A DNA stretch of 64,000 nucleotides from contig NZ_SRPJ01000003.1 in the NCBI RefSeq assembly GCF_004785665.1, forward strand, positions 118,850-182,849, in the 5' to 3' direction. Shown here piece after piece: positions 36,992-46,357 of the stretch. Each line of letters starts with the position of its first letter. Positions within the stretch are counted from its first letter, which is position 1. Made by a program: the position numbers and the translations under genes. The notes beneath the pieces were generated by a model that saw only the letters and a program-made list of their open reading frames with translations, did not search any database and had not been told where the DNA came from. This stretch comes from Staphylococcus pragensis (GTDB taxonomy: Bacteria > Bacillota > Bacilli > Staphylococcales > Staphylococcaceae).

Positions 36992-37122
36992 ATAGTTCAA
37001 GTAGATTCGCTGTAGTTAATTCATTTTCAATGTGATTGTTAAAATGGTTTAAATTCTGCAGTCGCAAATATCATTGCTTCTTCTTTGGATAATGTATAAG
37101 AGCCTCTTTCTTCTGGAATCAT
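36954..37122 (-). pseudogene. Frameshifted small gene upstream of the GNAT remnant
   Basis: From an ATG at 37122 behind AAGGAG, the frame reads MIPEERGSYTLSKEEAMIFATAEF and stops at 37039. Shifting by one base near 37050 continues as NHFNNHIENELTTANLLELYEKIEKSKSS to a stop at 36954. The span is 169 nt, one more than a multiple of three. The rebuilt product of about 55 residues sits where an antitoxin would precede a GNAT toxin. That role is inferred from position only. Confidence 0.55.
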
Positions 37123-37221
37123 AAGAGTCAACTCCTTTTTATGATATTTTTTATATATTATACGTCGATTTTATATTGTTAACAATTATAATTTAGATAA
37201 AAGTATATTTGAGATAAAAAA

Positions 37222-37248
37222 AGGAATCCAATTTAAAATTGAATTCCT
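37222..37248 (-). terminator. Terminator of the DASS transporter gene
   Basis: AGGAAT plus CCAATT pairs with AATTG plus ATTCCT around a short loop. On the minus strand a run of seven T residues follows. Confidence 0.8.
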
Positions 37249-37256
37249 TCTTACAA

Positions 37257-38675
37257 TTACATCAGTCCAATGAGTTTCATCCATAGTGAGCCGATGCCAA
37301 GCCAAATAATGAAATAAACGATACCTAATGCAAGGTTCATCAGCCACCAACGTTTTTGGCTTATATAACCAGCGCCGTAAATGATAGGTGCCGGGCCACT
37401 ACTGTAATGTGTTGTAGAAGCCATTAAGTTACCGAAGAAACCTAACATTAATGCACTAAATAATGGATGTGCACCAGCTGCTACGGCTACACCAAGTAAG
37501 GCGGCATACATCGCACTCACGTGAGCTGTTGAACTTGCGAATAAATAGTGTGAGTAGAAATAGAATACGATTAAGATGATAAGTACAATTGGCCAACTTA
37601 AACCGCCTAAATTGTGAGCGATAAGATGGCTTAACCAAGGAATGAAACCAAGTTTGTTTAATTGATCGGCCATCATAACAAGTACTGAGAACCAAACTAA
37701 TGTATTCCAAGCGCCTGTTTCGTTTAAAACGTCTTTCCAATTCAATACGCCTGTGATGAGTAATAATGATAAAGCAATAAATGCTGTTAATGTTGCATCT
37801 ATACCAATATAACTACCTGTCATCCACAATACTAGAGCGATAATGAAGACGCCAATCATGAATTTTTCAGCTTTAGAAATATGACCCATTTCTGCAAGTT
37901 GGTCTTCTGCCCATTTTTTAGCATCTGGCGTTTCTTTAACTGTAGGTGGATACATTTTATAAATAATAAATGGCACTACAATGAGAGAAATTAATCCAGG
38001 GACAATTGCTGCTAAGAACCAATTCATCCAAGTAATATGCACATGTGCAGTCTTTTCAGCTAAGTTTTGCGCTAAAGGGTTACCTGCCATAGCTGTTAAG
38101 AACATTGCCGCAGTGATTAAGTTACCTTGGAACTCTGTGAAGAGTAAGAATGCCCCCATTTTACGTTCAGTACCTTGTTTAGGATCTGAATCGAATGATT
38201 TTGATAAGGATTGAATGATAGGGAACATGATACCACCAGCACGTGCAGTGTTACTAGGTGTAGCTGGGGCTAAGATTAAATCAACGCCGACAAGAGAGTA
38301 GGCTAAGCCGAGCGTCTTTTTCCCGAAAAGTTTAACGAATTGAAGTGCGATTCGACGACCAAGACCTGTCTTCACGAAACCTCTTGAAATGAAGAATGCC
38401 ATAGCAATTAGCCAAATACTAGGGTTACCAAAACCTTGAACGGCTGTTTTAGTATCAACGACGCCAACTAATACGGTAAGGGTAAAACCGAGGATAGAGA
38501 CGGCACCGATAGACATTGGTTGTGTGATACAGCCAACGATAGTTGCTACAAAGATAGCGAACATGAGCCATGCTTGCACGCTTAATGCCTCAGGTCTAAA
38601 AGGCGTAATTAAGGCAAGAATGACACCGATAACTACAGGCAGTATAAACTTCTTATACTGAACAGGATTATCCAT
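37257..38675 (-). CDS. DASS-family anion:sodium/dicarboxylate transporter
   Basis: A permease of about 472 residues with 11-13 membrane helices in the divalent anion:Na+ symporter/antiporter family (CitT/SodiT1 branch). The paired SNT-type substrate motifs are ATPSNTARAGGIMFP and MASTTHYSSGPAPIIYG. Likely substrates are malate, 2-oxoglutarate or citrate. TTGAAAGAAGG at the upstream possible start is the RBS itself, so I choose the ATG at 38675. It is divergent from a DUF819 permease gene. It resembles, but may not be the same as, S. aureus SdcS. Confidence 0.88.
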   Translation of the reverse strand: MDNPVQYKKFILPVVIGVILALITPFRPEALSVQAWLMFAIFVATIVGCITQPMSIGAVSILGFTLTVLVGVVDTKTAVQGFGNPSIWLIAMAFFISRGFVKTGLGRRIALQFVKLFGKKTLGLAYSLVGVDLILAPATPSNTARAGGIMFPIIQSLSKSFDSDPKQGTERKMGAFLLFTEFQGNLITAAMFLTAMAGNPLAQNLAEKTAHVHITWMNWFLAAIVPGLISLIVVPFIIYKMYPPTVKETPDAKKWAEDQLAEMGHISKAEKFMIGVFIIALVLWMTGSYIGIDATLTAFIALSLLLITGVLNWKDVLNETGAWNTLVWFSVLVMMADQLNKLGFIPWLSHLIAHNLGGLSWPIVLIILIVFYFYSHYLFASSTAHVSAMYAALLGVAVAAGAHPLFSALMLGFFGNLMASTTHYSSGPAPIIYGAGYISQKRWWLMNLALGIVYFIIWLGIGSLWMKLIGLM

Positions 38676-38869
38676 AATGAAACCTTCTTTCAATCTATTT
38701 TTTCAATATTTCATACATTAGGATAGACCTATTTTTTAAGAATGTACAGAGGATGTAAGTAATTAATTGAGAATATTTCTCATTATTTTCTATCTTAAGA
38801 ATATGTATACTAGCATCGAAAATAATTGATATTTAGTATAAAATGTTACTCAAGGAAGGGGATGGGCTT

Positions 38870-40069
38870 ATGTTTACAATGGGAGCTTTAATAGCTAAAG
38901 ACGATACATGGGTGTTATGGGCCATTATTATCGTCTGGGCTACAGTGAGTATATTTCTAGAACAGAAATATCAATGGGCAAGTACGATTTCAGGGGCAAT
39001 TATAGCTTTAGTCGGCGCTATGTTATTATCTAACTTTAAAGTTATACCGACTGAATCACCTGTTTATGACACAGTATGGAATTATGCGGTGCCAATATCA
39101 ATTCCTCTATTATTGTTTAGTTCTAATATTTTAAAAATATGGAGAGAAAGTCGACGATTATTATATATATTTCTTATCGCTTCGGTAGGTACAATTATTG
39201 GAACAACAGTAGGATTTATCTTACTTCATCGTTGGATTCCATATCTAGCTAAGATTGGCGCTATGATGACAGGTAGTTATATTGGCGGTGGCGTTAACTT
39301 TGCAGCGTTAAGCACAAAATTTAAAACACCTAGTGATATGATTTCATCTACTGTAGTTGCTGATAATAGTGTGATGGCATTGTATTTTATGTTATTAATT
39401 GCAATTCCATCATTGCCATTTATTAAAAAATGGTTCAAGACAGACTATAAAGATGAAGCAACTCCAGAAACACAACAATCATATTGGCAACCCAAAAATA
39501 TTCAATTATTAGATATAGCTTTTTCGATAGCAATAGCGGTTGCTTTAGTAGCAATCAGTTTTAAATTATCTGAGCTAATTCAACATGTAGTTCCACAGTC
39601 TAATATAGTGCTGACTATATTAGTATCTTTCTTTGGAGATCAATACTTATTATTGACTACACTAACGTTGTTAGCAGTAGCTATTTGGGGAGATTTCTTT
39701 GATAAGTTGGCTGGGTCTTCAGAAATAGGAACATTTATTATTTACATATTCTTTGTTGTAATCGGTACGCCAGCATCTTTCGTTACAATTATTAAGACTG
39801 CGCCATTACTATTTATCTTTGTGATAATAATTTTAATTTTTAATTTAGGTTTAAGTTTGATTATTGGTAAATTATTTAACTTTAAAATTGAGGAAATATT
39901 ACTTGCAAGTAATGCGACTGCTGGAGGTCCCACTACAGCAGCGGCACTAGCTATAAGCAAAGGATGGCAAGGTTTAATTGGGCCTATACTTATTATAGGT
40001 ACTTTAGGTTACGTCATAGGTAACTATGCCGGCACACTAATTTATCAACTTTTGATACAAATAGGATAG
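38870..40069 (+). CDS. DUF819-family membrane protein (YjcL-like)
   Basis: A protein of about 399 residues with ten or more membrane helices, matching the DUF819/YjcL family, which is thought to comprise transporters of unknown substrate. Two Gly/Ala-rich repeats, TGSYIGGGVNFAAL and NATAGGPTTAAALA, sit in equivalent halves and suggest an inverted-repeat transporter fold. AAGGAAGGGG precedes the ATG at 38870; the ATG at 38843 lies upstream of the RBS. It ends at a perfect bidirectional terminator. Confidence 0.85.
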   Translation: MFTMGALIAKDDTWVLWAIIIVWATVSIFLEQKYQWASTISGAIIALVGAMLLSNFKVIPTESPVYDTVWNYAVPISIPLLLFSSNILKIWRESRRLLYIFLIASVGTIIGTTVGFILLHRWIPYLAKIGAMMTGSYIGGGVNFAALSTKFKTPSDMISSTVVADNSVMALYFMLLIAIPSLPFIKKWFKTDYKDEATPETQQSYWQPKNIQLLDIAFSIAIAVALVAISFKLSELIQHVVPQSNIVLTILVSFFGDQYLLLTTLTLLAVAIWGDFFDKLAGSSEIGTFIIYIFFVVIGTPASFVTIIKTAPLLFIFVIIILIFNLGLSLIIGKLFNFKIEEILLASNATAGGPTTAAALAISKGWQGLIGPILIIGTLGYVIGNYAGTLIYQLLIQIG

Positions 40070-40079
40070 TAAGAATACA

Positions 40080-40132
40080 AAAATGGGAGATACGCCAGCT
40101 AGGGTTTGATGCTGTGTATCTCCCATTTTTTA
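40080..40132. terminator. Bidirectional terminator between convergent genes
   Basis: AAATGGGAGATAC (40081-40093) pairs perfectly with GTATCTCCCATTT (40116-40128), with A and T runs outside. Confidence 0.9.
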
Positions 40133-40134
40133 TA

Positions 40135-40920
40135 TTAATTACTTAATTCATTGTCTTTAATGTCTGTGATGAACATGTGGCCTGGGGAATGTGTGATCAT
40201 GATGTCGGGTTTGGTGTCTAGTGCCACGGATTGTGGTGTAACGCCGCATCCCCAGAATACTGGGACTTCATCTGCTTTAATGGTAACGGGTTCGCCGTAA
40301 TCTGGTTCGTTAATATTGTTGATGCCTAGTTCTTCTGGCGTGCCAATGTGAATAGGTGTACCGTGAACGTTCTTGAAGTGCGTTGTGATTTCGGTTGCTT
40401 GGATGGCTTGGGCGATGGTCATTGGACGCATGCTTACGGTGATGTTGCCTTTGAATTGTCCGCTAGGTTCGGCTGGAATGTTGGTGCGATACATAGGAAC
40501 GTTGTGTTCTTCTTCAATATGACGCACAGGGACGCCGGCTTCTAGTAGTGCATGTTCAAAGGTAAAGCTACAGCCGATAAGGAAACTTACCATATCGTCG
40601 GTATAAAGATCAGTGATATTATCTGTTTCTTTTATGAGCTCGCCATGTTCATAAATACGATATTTGGGCACTTCTGCACGAATATCTGCATCTTTTCCGT
40701 AATAAGGAAAAGAAGGTGAACCTACTTCTGAAACGTCTAATAATGGACATGTCTTTGGATTTCTGAAGCAAAATTTTAAAAAATCATAAGCATAGGCGGA
40801 AGGTAAGATAACGACATTGGCCTGGATATAACCTTCTGCCATGCCACTTGTGTGACCTGTTAATTTACCTTCTCGAATAAGTTGGCGTAATGCTTCCGGT
40901 GAATATTGTTTGTAATTCAT
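40135..40920 (-). CDS. DUF1445 putative hydro-lyase (D-glutamate cyclase-like)
   Basis: A 261-residue cytosolic protein of the DUF1445 family. The conserved parts are PEALRQLIREGKLTGHTSGMA near the start, FLIGCSFTFEHALLEAG (~115-130) and the late FWGCGVTPQSVA and ITHSPGHMFITD segments. Relatives include the C-terminal part of mammalian D-glutamate cyclase and an Allantoin/oxoproline-linked hydro-lyase group. The reaction here is unproven. GGGGGATTAATT precedes the ATG. Confidence 0.88.
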   Translation of the reverse strand: MNYKQYSPEALRQLIREGKLTGHTSGMAEGYIQANVVILPSAYAYDFLKFCFRNPKTCPLLDVSEVGSPSFPYYGKDADIRAEVPKYRIYEHGELIKETDNITDLYTDDMVSFLIGCSFTFEHALLEAGVPVRHIEEEHNVPMYRTNIPAEPSGQFKGNITVSMRPMTIAQAIQATEITTHFKNVHGTPIHIGTPEELGINNINEPDYGEPVTIKADEVPVFWGCGVTPQSVALDTKPDIMITHSPGHMFITDIKDNELSN

Positions 40921-41022
40921 AATTAATCCCCCTTGAATCCCCTTAATTATTTCAAGTTCTTATTACTACAATATTTAAAAATTACACTTATAGCAAGAGA
41001 CATCTTATTTAATTTTTAATAA

Positions 41023-41223
41023 TCACTTTTTAAAGAATTTGTATGCCAAAGTCATGGAACAATTCACAAATATTGGTAATAAACAATACAAACTCACAAT
41101 CATCCAGTTATCATCGACTTTATAAATAACGAAAAAGAGTATAAACAGAAATACACTTATTATTACACCTATGATAGGTAATCAATTAAAATATTGTTCT
41201 TCATTACGTTTCTGTCTTGTCAT
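41023..41223 (-). pseudogene. Small two-helix membrane protein gene interrupted by TGA
   Basis: From an ATG at 41223 that overlaps the end of the BCCT gene by 20 nt, codons run MTRQKRNEEQYFN, TGA (41182-41184), then LPIIGVIISVFLFILFFVIYK and a second hydrophobic segment to a stop at 41023. The span is exactly 67 codons. Apart from this TGA (probably from TGG, Trp) the frame is intact. It would be a translationally coupled partner of the transporter. Confidence 0.6.
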
Positions 41224-42820
41224 CTTTCTGCTCCTTTTCAACAGTATCGCTATCAGATTCACGTTGTTCTAAAGGAATAGAGTAGTCTTTATCGTCATCA
41301 ATATATGACATTTGGAAGTGTTTGGTATGTTCGCGGCGTAAGGCTCTCATGATTGAAATTGTCATTAGTAATAAAATAATAGAGAATGGTAAACCTGTTA
41401 CGACTGAAGCGGTTTGTAAGCTTGTTAAACCACCCGCAATCGTCATCGCAACTGAAATTGCTCCAATTAGTAAACCCCAAACGACTTTATGTTTATTTTT
41501 AGGATTCTCACTGCCTCCAGTCGCCATACCAGCTACAATATGTGTTGTGGAATCAGCACTTGTCACAATCAGTAAGAATATTAAAGCAATTGCTAATGCG
41601 TTAGTGATATCAGATAGTGGGAATTTGGATAGCAACTCGAACAATGCAACCGTATAGTCTTTGTCGACGAGTTGAGTGATTTTATCGCCACCCATTGCAA
41701 TTTTGACAGCCATACCACCAAAGCCTGAAATCCATACAAATGAAATAAGTGGCGGCACTATGAGTACACACATGATGAATTCACGAATTGTTCGTCCACG
41801 AGACACTCGAGCTACGAAGCCACCAATGAACGGTGACCATGAAATCACCCATGCCCAATAGAAGACAGTCCATTGCTGTATCCATGCATTTTTTCCTGAA
41901 TATGGGTCAATACGTAAACTGTATTCTACAAAGTTTCGTATGTAATCTCCAATGGCTAAAGTGTAAGATTCAAAGATAAATTTTAAGTCGCCAAATATGA
42001 GCATAAAGATGAGTAGTACAGCACCTAAAATAATATTGATATTGCTCAACCATTTTACGCCTTTATCTAAACCAGTAATCGTTGAACCTAGGAAAATACA
42101 AACCATTAAGACAGTAATTGCAATTTTAGTGAAATTGTTATTTGGTACATGAAAGACGTGACTTAGACCGCCACTAATTTGCATAATACCGAGGCCAATC
42201 GACGTTGCAATCCCCATGACCGTAGCAATAATCGCTAGAATATCGATTATATTGCGGAACGGACGTTTGTAAGCTTCGCCAAAGACTGGCTCCATGGCAG
42301 TAGAGATTAAACCATCTCTTTTTTTACGGAATTGGAAGTAAGCTACAATTAAGCCGGCCATAGCGAAGATGGACCATTGCGAAATGCCCCAGTGAAAGAA
42401 AGTATATCCCATAGCGACACGTGCAGATTCTGCTGATTGATCTGGAACTTTTCCTGGAAAAGGGGAGTGAATATAGTGAGTCAGTGGCTCAGCTACACCC
42501 CAAAAGACGATACCTACGCCTAGCCCAGCAGAAAATAGCATTCCCAGCCATGATAAAAATGAAAATTCAGGCTCTTCATCGTCATCACCTAATTTAAAAC
42601 GACCATAACGAGAAACAGCTAAAGAAATTAAAAAGATATCTAAAATGAAAATAATGAGTAAAAATAACCAACCAAATGAATTTGAAATAAAATCATAAAC
42701 GTGTTGTGCATAAGTTCCAAATCCCTTTGGGAAAATGCCTGCCATAGCAGTGATAAGAATAATGATGGCTACCGAAATGATATAAACGAAATAATTGTTT
42801 TTCTTACGCTTGTCATTCAT
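41204..42820 (-). CDS. BCCT-family betaine/choline/carnitine transporter
   Basis: A 538-residue, 12-helix transporter. BCCT signatures are GVGIVFWGVAEPLTHY, the FFHWGISQWSIFAMAGL segment and the Trp-rich WTVFYWAWVISWSPFIGGFVARVSRGRT. The N- and C-terminal tails are charged, and the last ~30 residues are Asp/Glu/Lys-rich, as in osmotically activated members. It imports a trimethylammonium compound with Na+ or H+ for osmoprotection; which one is not clear. AAGGGATGA precedes the start. A small membrane gene, here interrupted by TGA, overlaps its end. Confidence 0.9.
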   Translation of the reverse strand: MNDKRKKNNYFVYIISVAIIILITAMAGIFPKGFGTYAQHVYDFISNSFGWLFLLIIFILDIFLISLAVSRYGRFKLGDDDEEPEFSFLSWLGMLFSAGLGVGIVFWGVAEPLTHYIHSPFPGKVPDQSAESARVAMGYTFFHWGISQWSIFAMAGLIVAYFQFRKKRDGLISTAMEPVFGEAYKRPFRNIIDILAIIATVMGIATSIGLGIMQISGGLSHVFHVPNNNFTKIAITVLMVCIFLGSTITGLDKGVKWLSNINIILGAVLLIFMLIFGDLKFIFESYTLAIGDYIRNFVEYSLRIDPYSGKNAWIQQWTVFYWAWVISWSPFIGGFVARVSRGRTIREFIMCVLIVPPLISFVWISGFGGMAVKIAMGGDKITQLVDKDYTVALFELLSKFPLSDITNALAIALIFLLIVTSADSTTHIVAGMATGGSENPKNKHKVVWGLLIGAISVAMTIAGGLTSLQTASVVTGLPFSIILLLMTISIMRALRREHTKHFQMSYIDDDKDYSIPLEQRESDSDTVEKEQKDDKTET

Positions 42821-43028
42821 AGTTTTATTAAGTCATCCCTTATACGTTATTTAGTTATGAGTATACCTATAATTGTAATTATTTTCAAAATTCATTTTTT
42901 TGAAAATTTAAGAAAACTAGCGATATAATAAGTTGTTTTGAAAACTTTTTACAAAGCAATAAATTGAATATCTGAAATGCTATAATTGTTATGAATTTAG
43001 AACAATATTTAAGAAAAGAAGGTATATC
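42821..43028. promoter_or_regulatory. Divergent BCCT-nagA intergenic region
   Basis: 208 nt with promoters for both directions. It contains TTTTCAAAATTC and TTTTTTTGAAAATTT runs resembling half-sites of the nan operator, but no copy with the TGAAAA-N3-TTTTCA spacing. Confidence 0.4.
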
Positions 43029-44183
43029 ATGTCGAACTATGTCATTACTAATGGGAAAATTTACACAGAAGAACAAGTTATTGAAAATGGATATCTTGTA
43101 GTAAAAGATGGCAAAATAAGTGATATTCAAGAAGGCGAGTATACAGGCGATTTACAACAAGTAGATGCTCAAGGACAAAATGTCTTACCAGGATTTATTG
43201 ATATTCACATTCATGGCGGATACGGTGAAGATGCTATGGACGCCTCATATGAAGGATTGAAACATTTAGCGGAACAATTGTTATCTGAAGGGACAACAAC
43301 GTTCTTAGCGACAACAATGACGCAATCAGACGAGAATATTGAAAAAGCATTAAAAAATATTGTGGCTTATCAAGCAAATCAGCAACCAGGTGAGGCAGCT
43401 GAAATCGGTGGCGTTCATTTAGAAGGACCATTTATCTCGGAACACAAAGTAGGCGCGCAAAATCCAAAATATGTACAACGCCCTTCAGTAAGCAAAATTC
43501 AACATTTTCAAGAGATTGCGAACGGACAAATTAAAATTATAACGTTTGCGCCAGAAGTAGAGGGTGCGCATGAAACTCTAAATGCTTTACATGACGATAT
43601 TATCTTTTCAATGGGGCATACAGTAGCCACATTTGATGAAGCAAATGAAGCGGTTGAACATGGCGCTAAGCATATTACGCATCTATATAACGCCGCAACG
43701 CCATTCGAACATCGCGATCCAGGTGTTTTTGGTGCAGCATGGACGAATAAAGGTTTAAACACTGAGGTTATTGTCGATGGTGTACATTCACATCCTGCTT
43801 CAGTCAATATTGCCTATAAACAAAAAGGTAATGAGCACATGTATTTGATTACAGATGCTATGCGTGCTAAAGGTATGAAAGATGGCGAATACGACCTAGG
43901 TGGTCAAAATGTTATCGTAAAAGGTAAAGAAGCAAGATTAGCAAGTGGTGCGTTGGCAGGTAGTATTTTAAAAATGAATGATGGCTTACGTAATTTAATG
44001 ACTTTTACAAATGATTCATTAGAGAATTTATGGCGTGTAGCTAGTTTAAACCAGGCAAAAGCATTAAAGATTGATGATACTAAAGGTAGTTTGGCTATTG
44101 GCAAAGATGCAGATATCGTTATCGCCAATGATGAAATTGAAATAAGTAAAACGATTAAAGCAGGCACAATTCATCATTTTTAA
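43029..44183 (+). CDS. nagA: N-acetylglucosamine-6-phosphate deacetylase NagA
   Basis: A 384-residue amidohydrolase that turns N-acetylglucosamine-6-phosphate into glucosamine-6-phosphate and acetate. The metal site is DIHIHGGYGEDAM (His60, His62), with HLEGPFIS supplying the Glu near residue 130, then SMGHTVA and the catalytic Asp in LITDAMRAKG. It starts after GAAAAGAAGG. In this window it links the output of NanE to NagB, completing sialic acid breakdown. It is not in an operon with nagB, which is on the opposite strand 470 nt away. Confidence 0.95.
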   Translation: MSNYVITNGKIYTEEQVIENGYLVVKDGKISDIQEGEYTGDLQQVDAQGQNVLPGFIDIHIHGGYGEDAMDASYEGLKHLAEQLLSEGTTTFLATTMTQSDENIEKALKNIVAYQANQQPGEAAEIGGVHLEGPFISEHKVGAQNPKYVQRPSVSKIQHFQEIANGQIKIITFAPEVEGAHETLNALHDDIIFSMGHTVATFDEANEAVEHGAKHITHLYNAATPFEHRDPGVFGAAWTNKGLNTEVIVDGVHSHPASVNIAYKQKGNEHMYLITDAMRAKGMKDGEYDLGGQNVIVKGKEARLASGALAGSILKMNDGLRNLMTFTNDSLENLWRVASLNQAKALKIDDTKGSLAIGKDADIVIANDEIEISKTIKAGTIHHF

Positions 44184-44348
44184 GACTACCGGCATAGTCA
44201 GAATATGATAAATTTTAAAACTTATAGTCTGATGCGTACATATTGTGCACATTTATATTTTTAAAAGGTTTAAAATTGCGAAAATAAGTGAATATAAATA
44301 TTAACTATGTGAAAAATTGACATATTGATACGAAAGGGGGCTATTACG

Positions 44349-44597
44349 GTGCAACATGATTTAAGATTTCCAAGTGCAAAAAACTTTTTCACAACTTTGG
44401 GATGGTTGTCTATTATAGCTTTAATCGCTGTACTTGTACTTAACTTACTAGTTTATAGCACGTTTAACGGTTTTAATGATTTTAATTTACAATTCAACTT
44501 ACATCAAATTGAATTAATTTTCGCAATTACGTTTGCGATTATCGCAATTGTAAGCATTATTATGTCTTTAATTTTAAAATTATTTAAACACTCATAA
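44349..44597 (+). CDS. Small two-helix membrane protein between nagA and nagB
   Basis: A protein of about 82 residues with two hydrophobic segments (residues ~18-36 and ~57-77). GAAAGGGGG at 44332-44340 sits 8 nt before a GTG start at 44349; the upstream ATG at 44325 precedes the RBS. It is followed by a bidirectional terminator shared with nagB. No family is recognised; a role in amino-sugar uptake or use is only suggested by position. Confidence 0.7.
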   Translation: MQHDLRFPSAKNFFTTLGWLSIIALIAVLVLNLLVYSTFNGFNDFNLQFNLHQIELIFAITFAIIAIVSIIMSLILKLFKHS

Positions 44598-44608
44598 TAA
44601 ATAATTAA

Positions 44609-44657
44609 AGGACAGGATTCAAAGGTTTTAAATCTTCGAATACTGTCCTATTTTTTT
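44609..44657. terminator. Bidirectional terminator
   Basis: AGGACAG (44609-44615) pairs with CTGTCCT (44643-44649) with partial inner pairing (GATTC/GAATA, AGGTTT/AAATCTT). A T run of seven follows on the plus side. Confidence 0.8.
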
Positions 44658-45390
44658 ATTTCAAATTGTTATAAATAGTGTCGTCAATAATGATTTCTAC
44701 ATTAGGGTGATTATGCAATATAGATGCTGGTAAATCTTCAGTTGTTTCTCCCTCTAATAAACGACGAATTGCTTCTTGTTTACGTTCTCCAAATGCGATT
44801 AAAATAATACGGTTAGCACGCATAATTGATTTTAATCCCATAGATACAGCCTGTTTCGGTACATCTTCAATCTTATCGAAATTCACACTATTGGCTTTAA
44901 CAGTTGAATCAGTTAAATCCACCACACGTGTTTCACTTTCGAAAGACGTGCCAGGTTCGTTAAACCCAATATGCCCATTTTCCCCAATTCCTAATAGTTG
45001 AATATCTGGGTTGCCAATAGATTTTAAATATTCTTCATAGCGTTTAGACTCAGCTTCTAAATCATCCACTTTACCTTGAGGAATATGAATATTCGAAGCT
45101 TGCCAACTAGAATTATGATCAAACAATAGCTTATGCATGTACGTGTGATAACTTTGAGAATGTTCAGGTTCTAAGCCCACATATTCATCTAAATTGAACG
45201 TTTGTACTTCGCTTAAATCTGTGTCGTTTGCTTCCAATAATTCAGAAAAACGTGGATAAATATCTGTCATTGTATTTCCTGTAGCCAATCCGAGAATTGC
45301 TTTAGGGTTGTCTTGAATTAGTTTCAAAAGTTCAATAGCTACATAATCACTGGCAATCGCTTTATTTTTTAAATTAATCAATTTCATCAT
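44656..45390 (-). CDS. nagB: Glucosamine-6-phosphate deaminase NagB
   Basis: A 244-residue isomerase/deaminase giving fructose-6-phosphate and ammonia. Motifs are LGLATGNTM (phosphate binding), FNLDEYVGL and the active-site GIGENGHIGFNEPG. It has the short form typical of Firmicutes, without the C-terminal allosteric extension of E. coli NagB. GGAGG precedes paired ATG codons at 45390 and 45387. It lies downstream of nanE on the same strand, 86 nt after it, so it may be read as a nanE-nagB unit. Confidence 0.95.
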   Translation of the reverse strand: MMKLINLKNKAIASDYVAIELLKLIQDNPKAILGLATGNTMTDIYPRFSELLEANDTDLSEVQTFNLDEYVGLEPEHSQSYHTYMHKLLFDHNSSWQASNIHIPQGKVDDLEAESKRYEEYLKSIGNPDIQLLGIGENGHIGFNEPGTSFESETRVVDLTDSTVKANSVNFDKIEDVPKQAVSMGLKSIMRANRIILIAFGERKQEAIRRLLEGETTEDLPASILHNHPNVEIIIDDTIYNNLK

Positions 45391-45453
45391 ATAAACGCCT
45401 CCATACGTTTATTCAACTAAAGATAATTATTCCCCTTTGTAAATGAATAAGAA

Positions 45454-45469
45454 CTATTTTTAAAAATAG
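45454..45469. promoter_or_regulatory. Perfect 16-bp palindrome between nagB and nanE
   Basis: CTATTTTT joined directly to AAAAATAG, with no spacer. It is too AT-rich and loopless for a good terminator. It could be an operator for nagB or a weak processing signal. Confidence 0.35.
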
Positions 45470-45476
45470 ACTACTC

Positions 45477-46142
45477 TTATTGAATAGCGTCTACAAAACG
45501 TTCAGTGATTTGTTTAGGACGTGTAATAGCGCCTCCAACTACTGTACAGTGTACGCCAAGCTCACTTACTTTTTTATACATTTCAGGTGTGATGACGTTT
45601 CCTTCTGCAATGACTTTAGCATTTACTTTCTGTAAGATTTCTTTTAAAAATTCAAAATCATTTTCATAAAGAATATGACCTTTAGTATATGAAGTATACC
45701 CACGTAATGTTGTGCCAATGTAATCAAATTTTAAATTATCTGCTTGAACAGCTTCTTCGACAGTTGAGATGTCAGCCATAATTTCAACATTTGGTGCTTT
45801 TTCACGGATATAATTTACTAATTTTTTTAAAGATTCTTTTGGTCGTTCTTGTTTCGTAGCATCTAAAGCAATGACTTCACAACCACTTTCAATAAGTTCA
45901 TCAACTTCTTTTGAAGTAGCAGTGATAAAAACATCTGAATTATCATAGTCACGCTTAACAATACCAATCACTGGTAAAGAAACTTCGTCTTTAATAGCTA
46001 AGATATCTTCTTTAGTATTTGCACGAATTCCTGATGCACCGCCTTGATAAGCAGCTAATGCCATTTTAGACATAATAAAAGATGAATGTAATGGTTCATC
46101 TGGTAATGCTTGACATGAAACGATTAGACCTTTTGGTAACAT
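45477..46142 (-). CDS. nanE: N-acetylmannosamine-6-phosphate 2-epimerase NanE
   Basis: A 221-residue TIM-barrel epimerase that converts ManNAc-6-phosphate to GlcNAc-6-phosphate. Signatures are [13 protein letters not shown] near the N-terminus, [27 protein letters not shown] and the C-terminal [12 protein letters not shown] with VVGGAITRP. It is transcribed divergently from the regulator nanR. The shared region holds a TGAAAA-N3-TTTTCA palindrome. GGAG precedes the start. Confidence 0.95.
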   Translation of the reverse strand: MLPKGLIVSCQALPDEPLHSSFIMSKMALAAYQGGASGIRANTKEDILAIKDEVSLPVIGIVKRDYDNSDVFITATSKEVDELIESGCEVIALDATKQERPKESLKKLVNYIREKAPNVEIMADISTVEEAVQADNLKFDYIGTTLRGYTSYTKGHILYENDFEFLKEILQKVNAKVIAEGNVITPEMYKKVSELGVHCTVVGGAITRPKQITERFVDAIQ

Positions 46143-46301
46143 AAAAATTCACTCCACATATTTAAAATTTGTAAATAGCTTATTAAGTTATAAAGCAAAA
46201 ACAATTTAATATTTTGTGTTGTTCTGAGATTATTGTTGTTTAAAATTTATTTACTCATATCATAACATCGAGAAAATATTTATCAATTTAAAAATATAAT
46301 T

Positions 46302-46316
46302 TGAAAAATATTTTCA
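46302..46316. promoter_or_regulatory. Putative NanR operator in the nanE-nanR region
   Basis: TGAAAA (46302-46307), a 3-nt spacer, and TTTTCA (46311-46316). The same palindrome occurs in the nanK-nanA region at 48149-48163. A TATAAT-like -10 for nanR overlaps the next bases. A weaker copy (GAGAAAATATTTATCA) is near 46270. Confidence 0.65.
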
Positions 46317-46357
46317 TATATAATAAAGTTTATATAGCTTAAGTCAGAGGTGATGAG

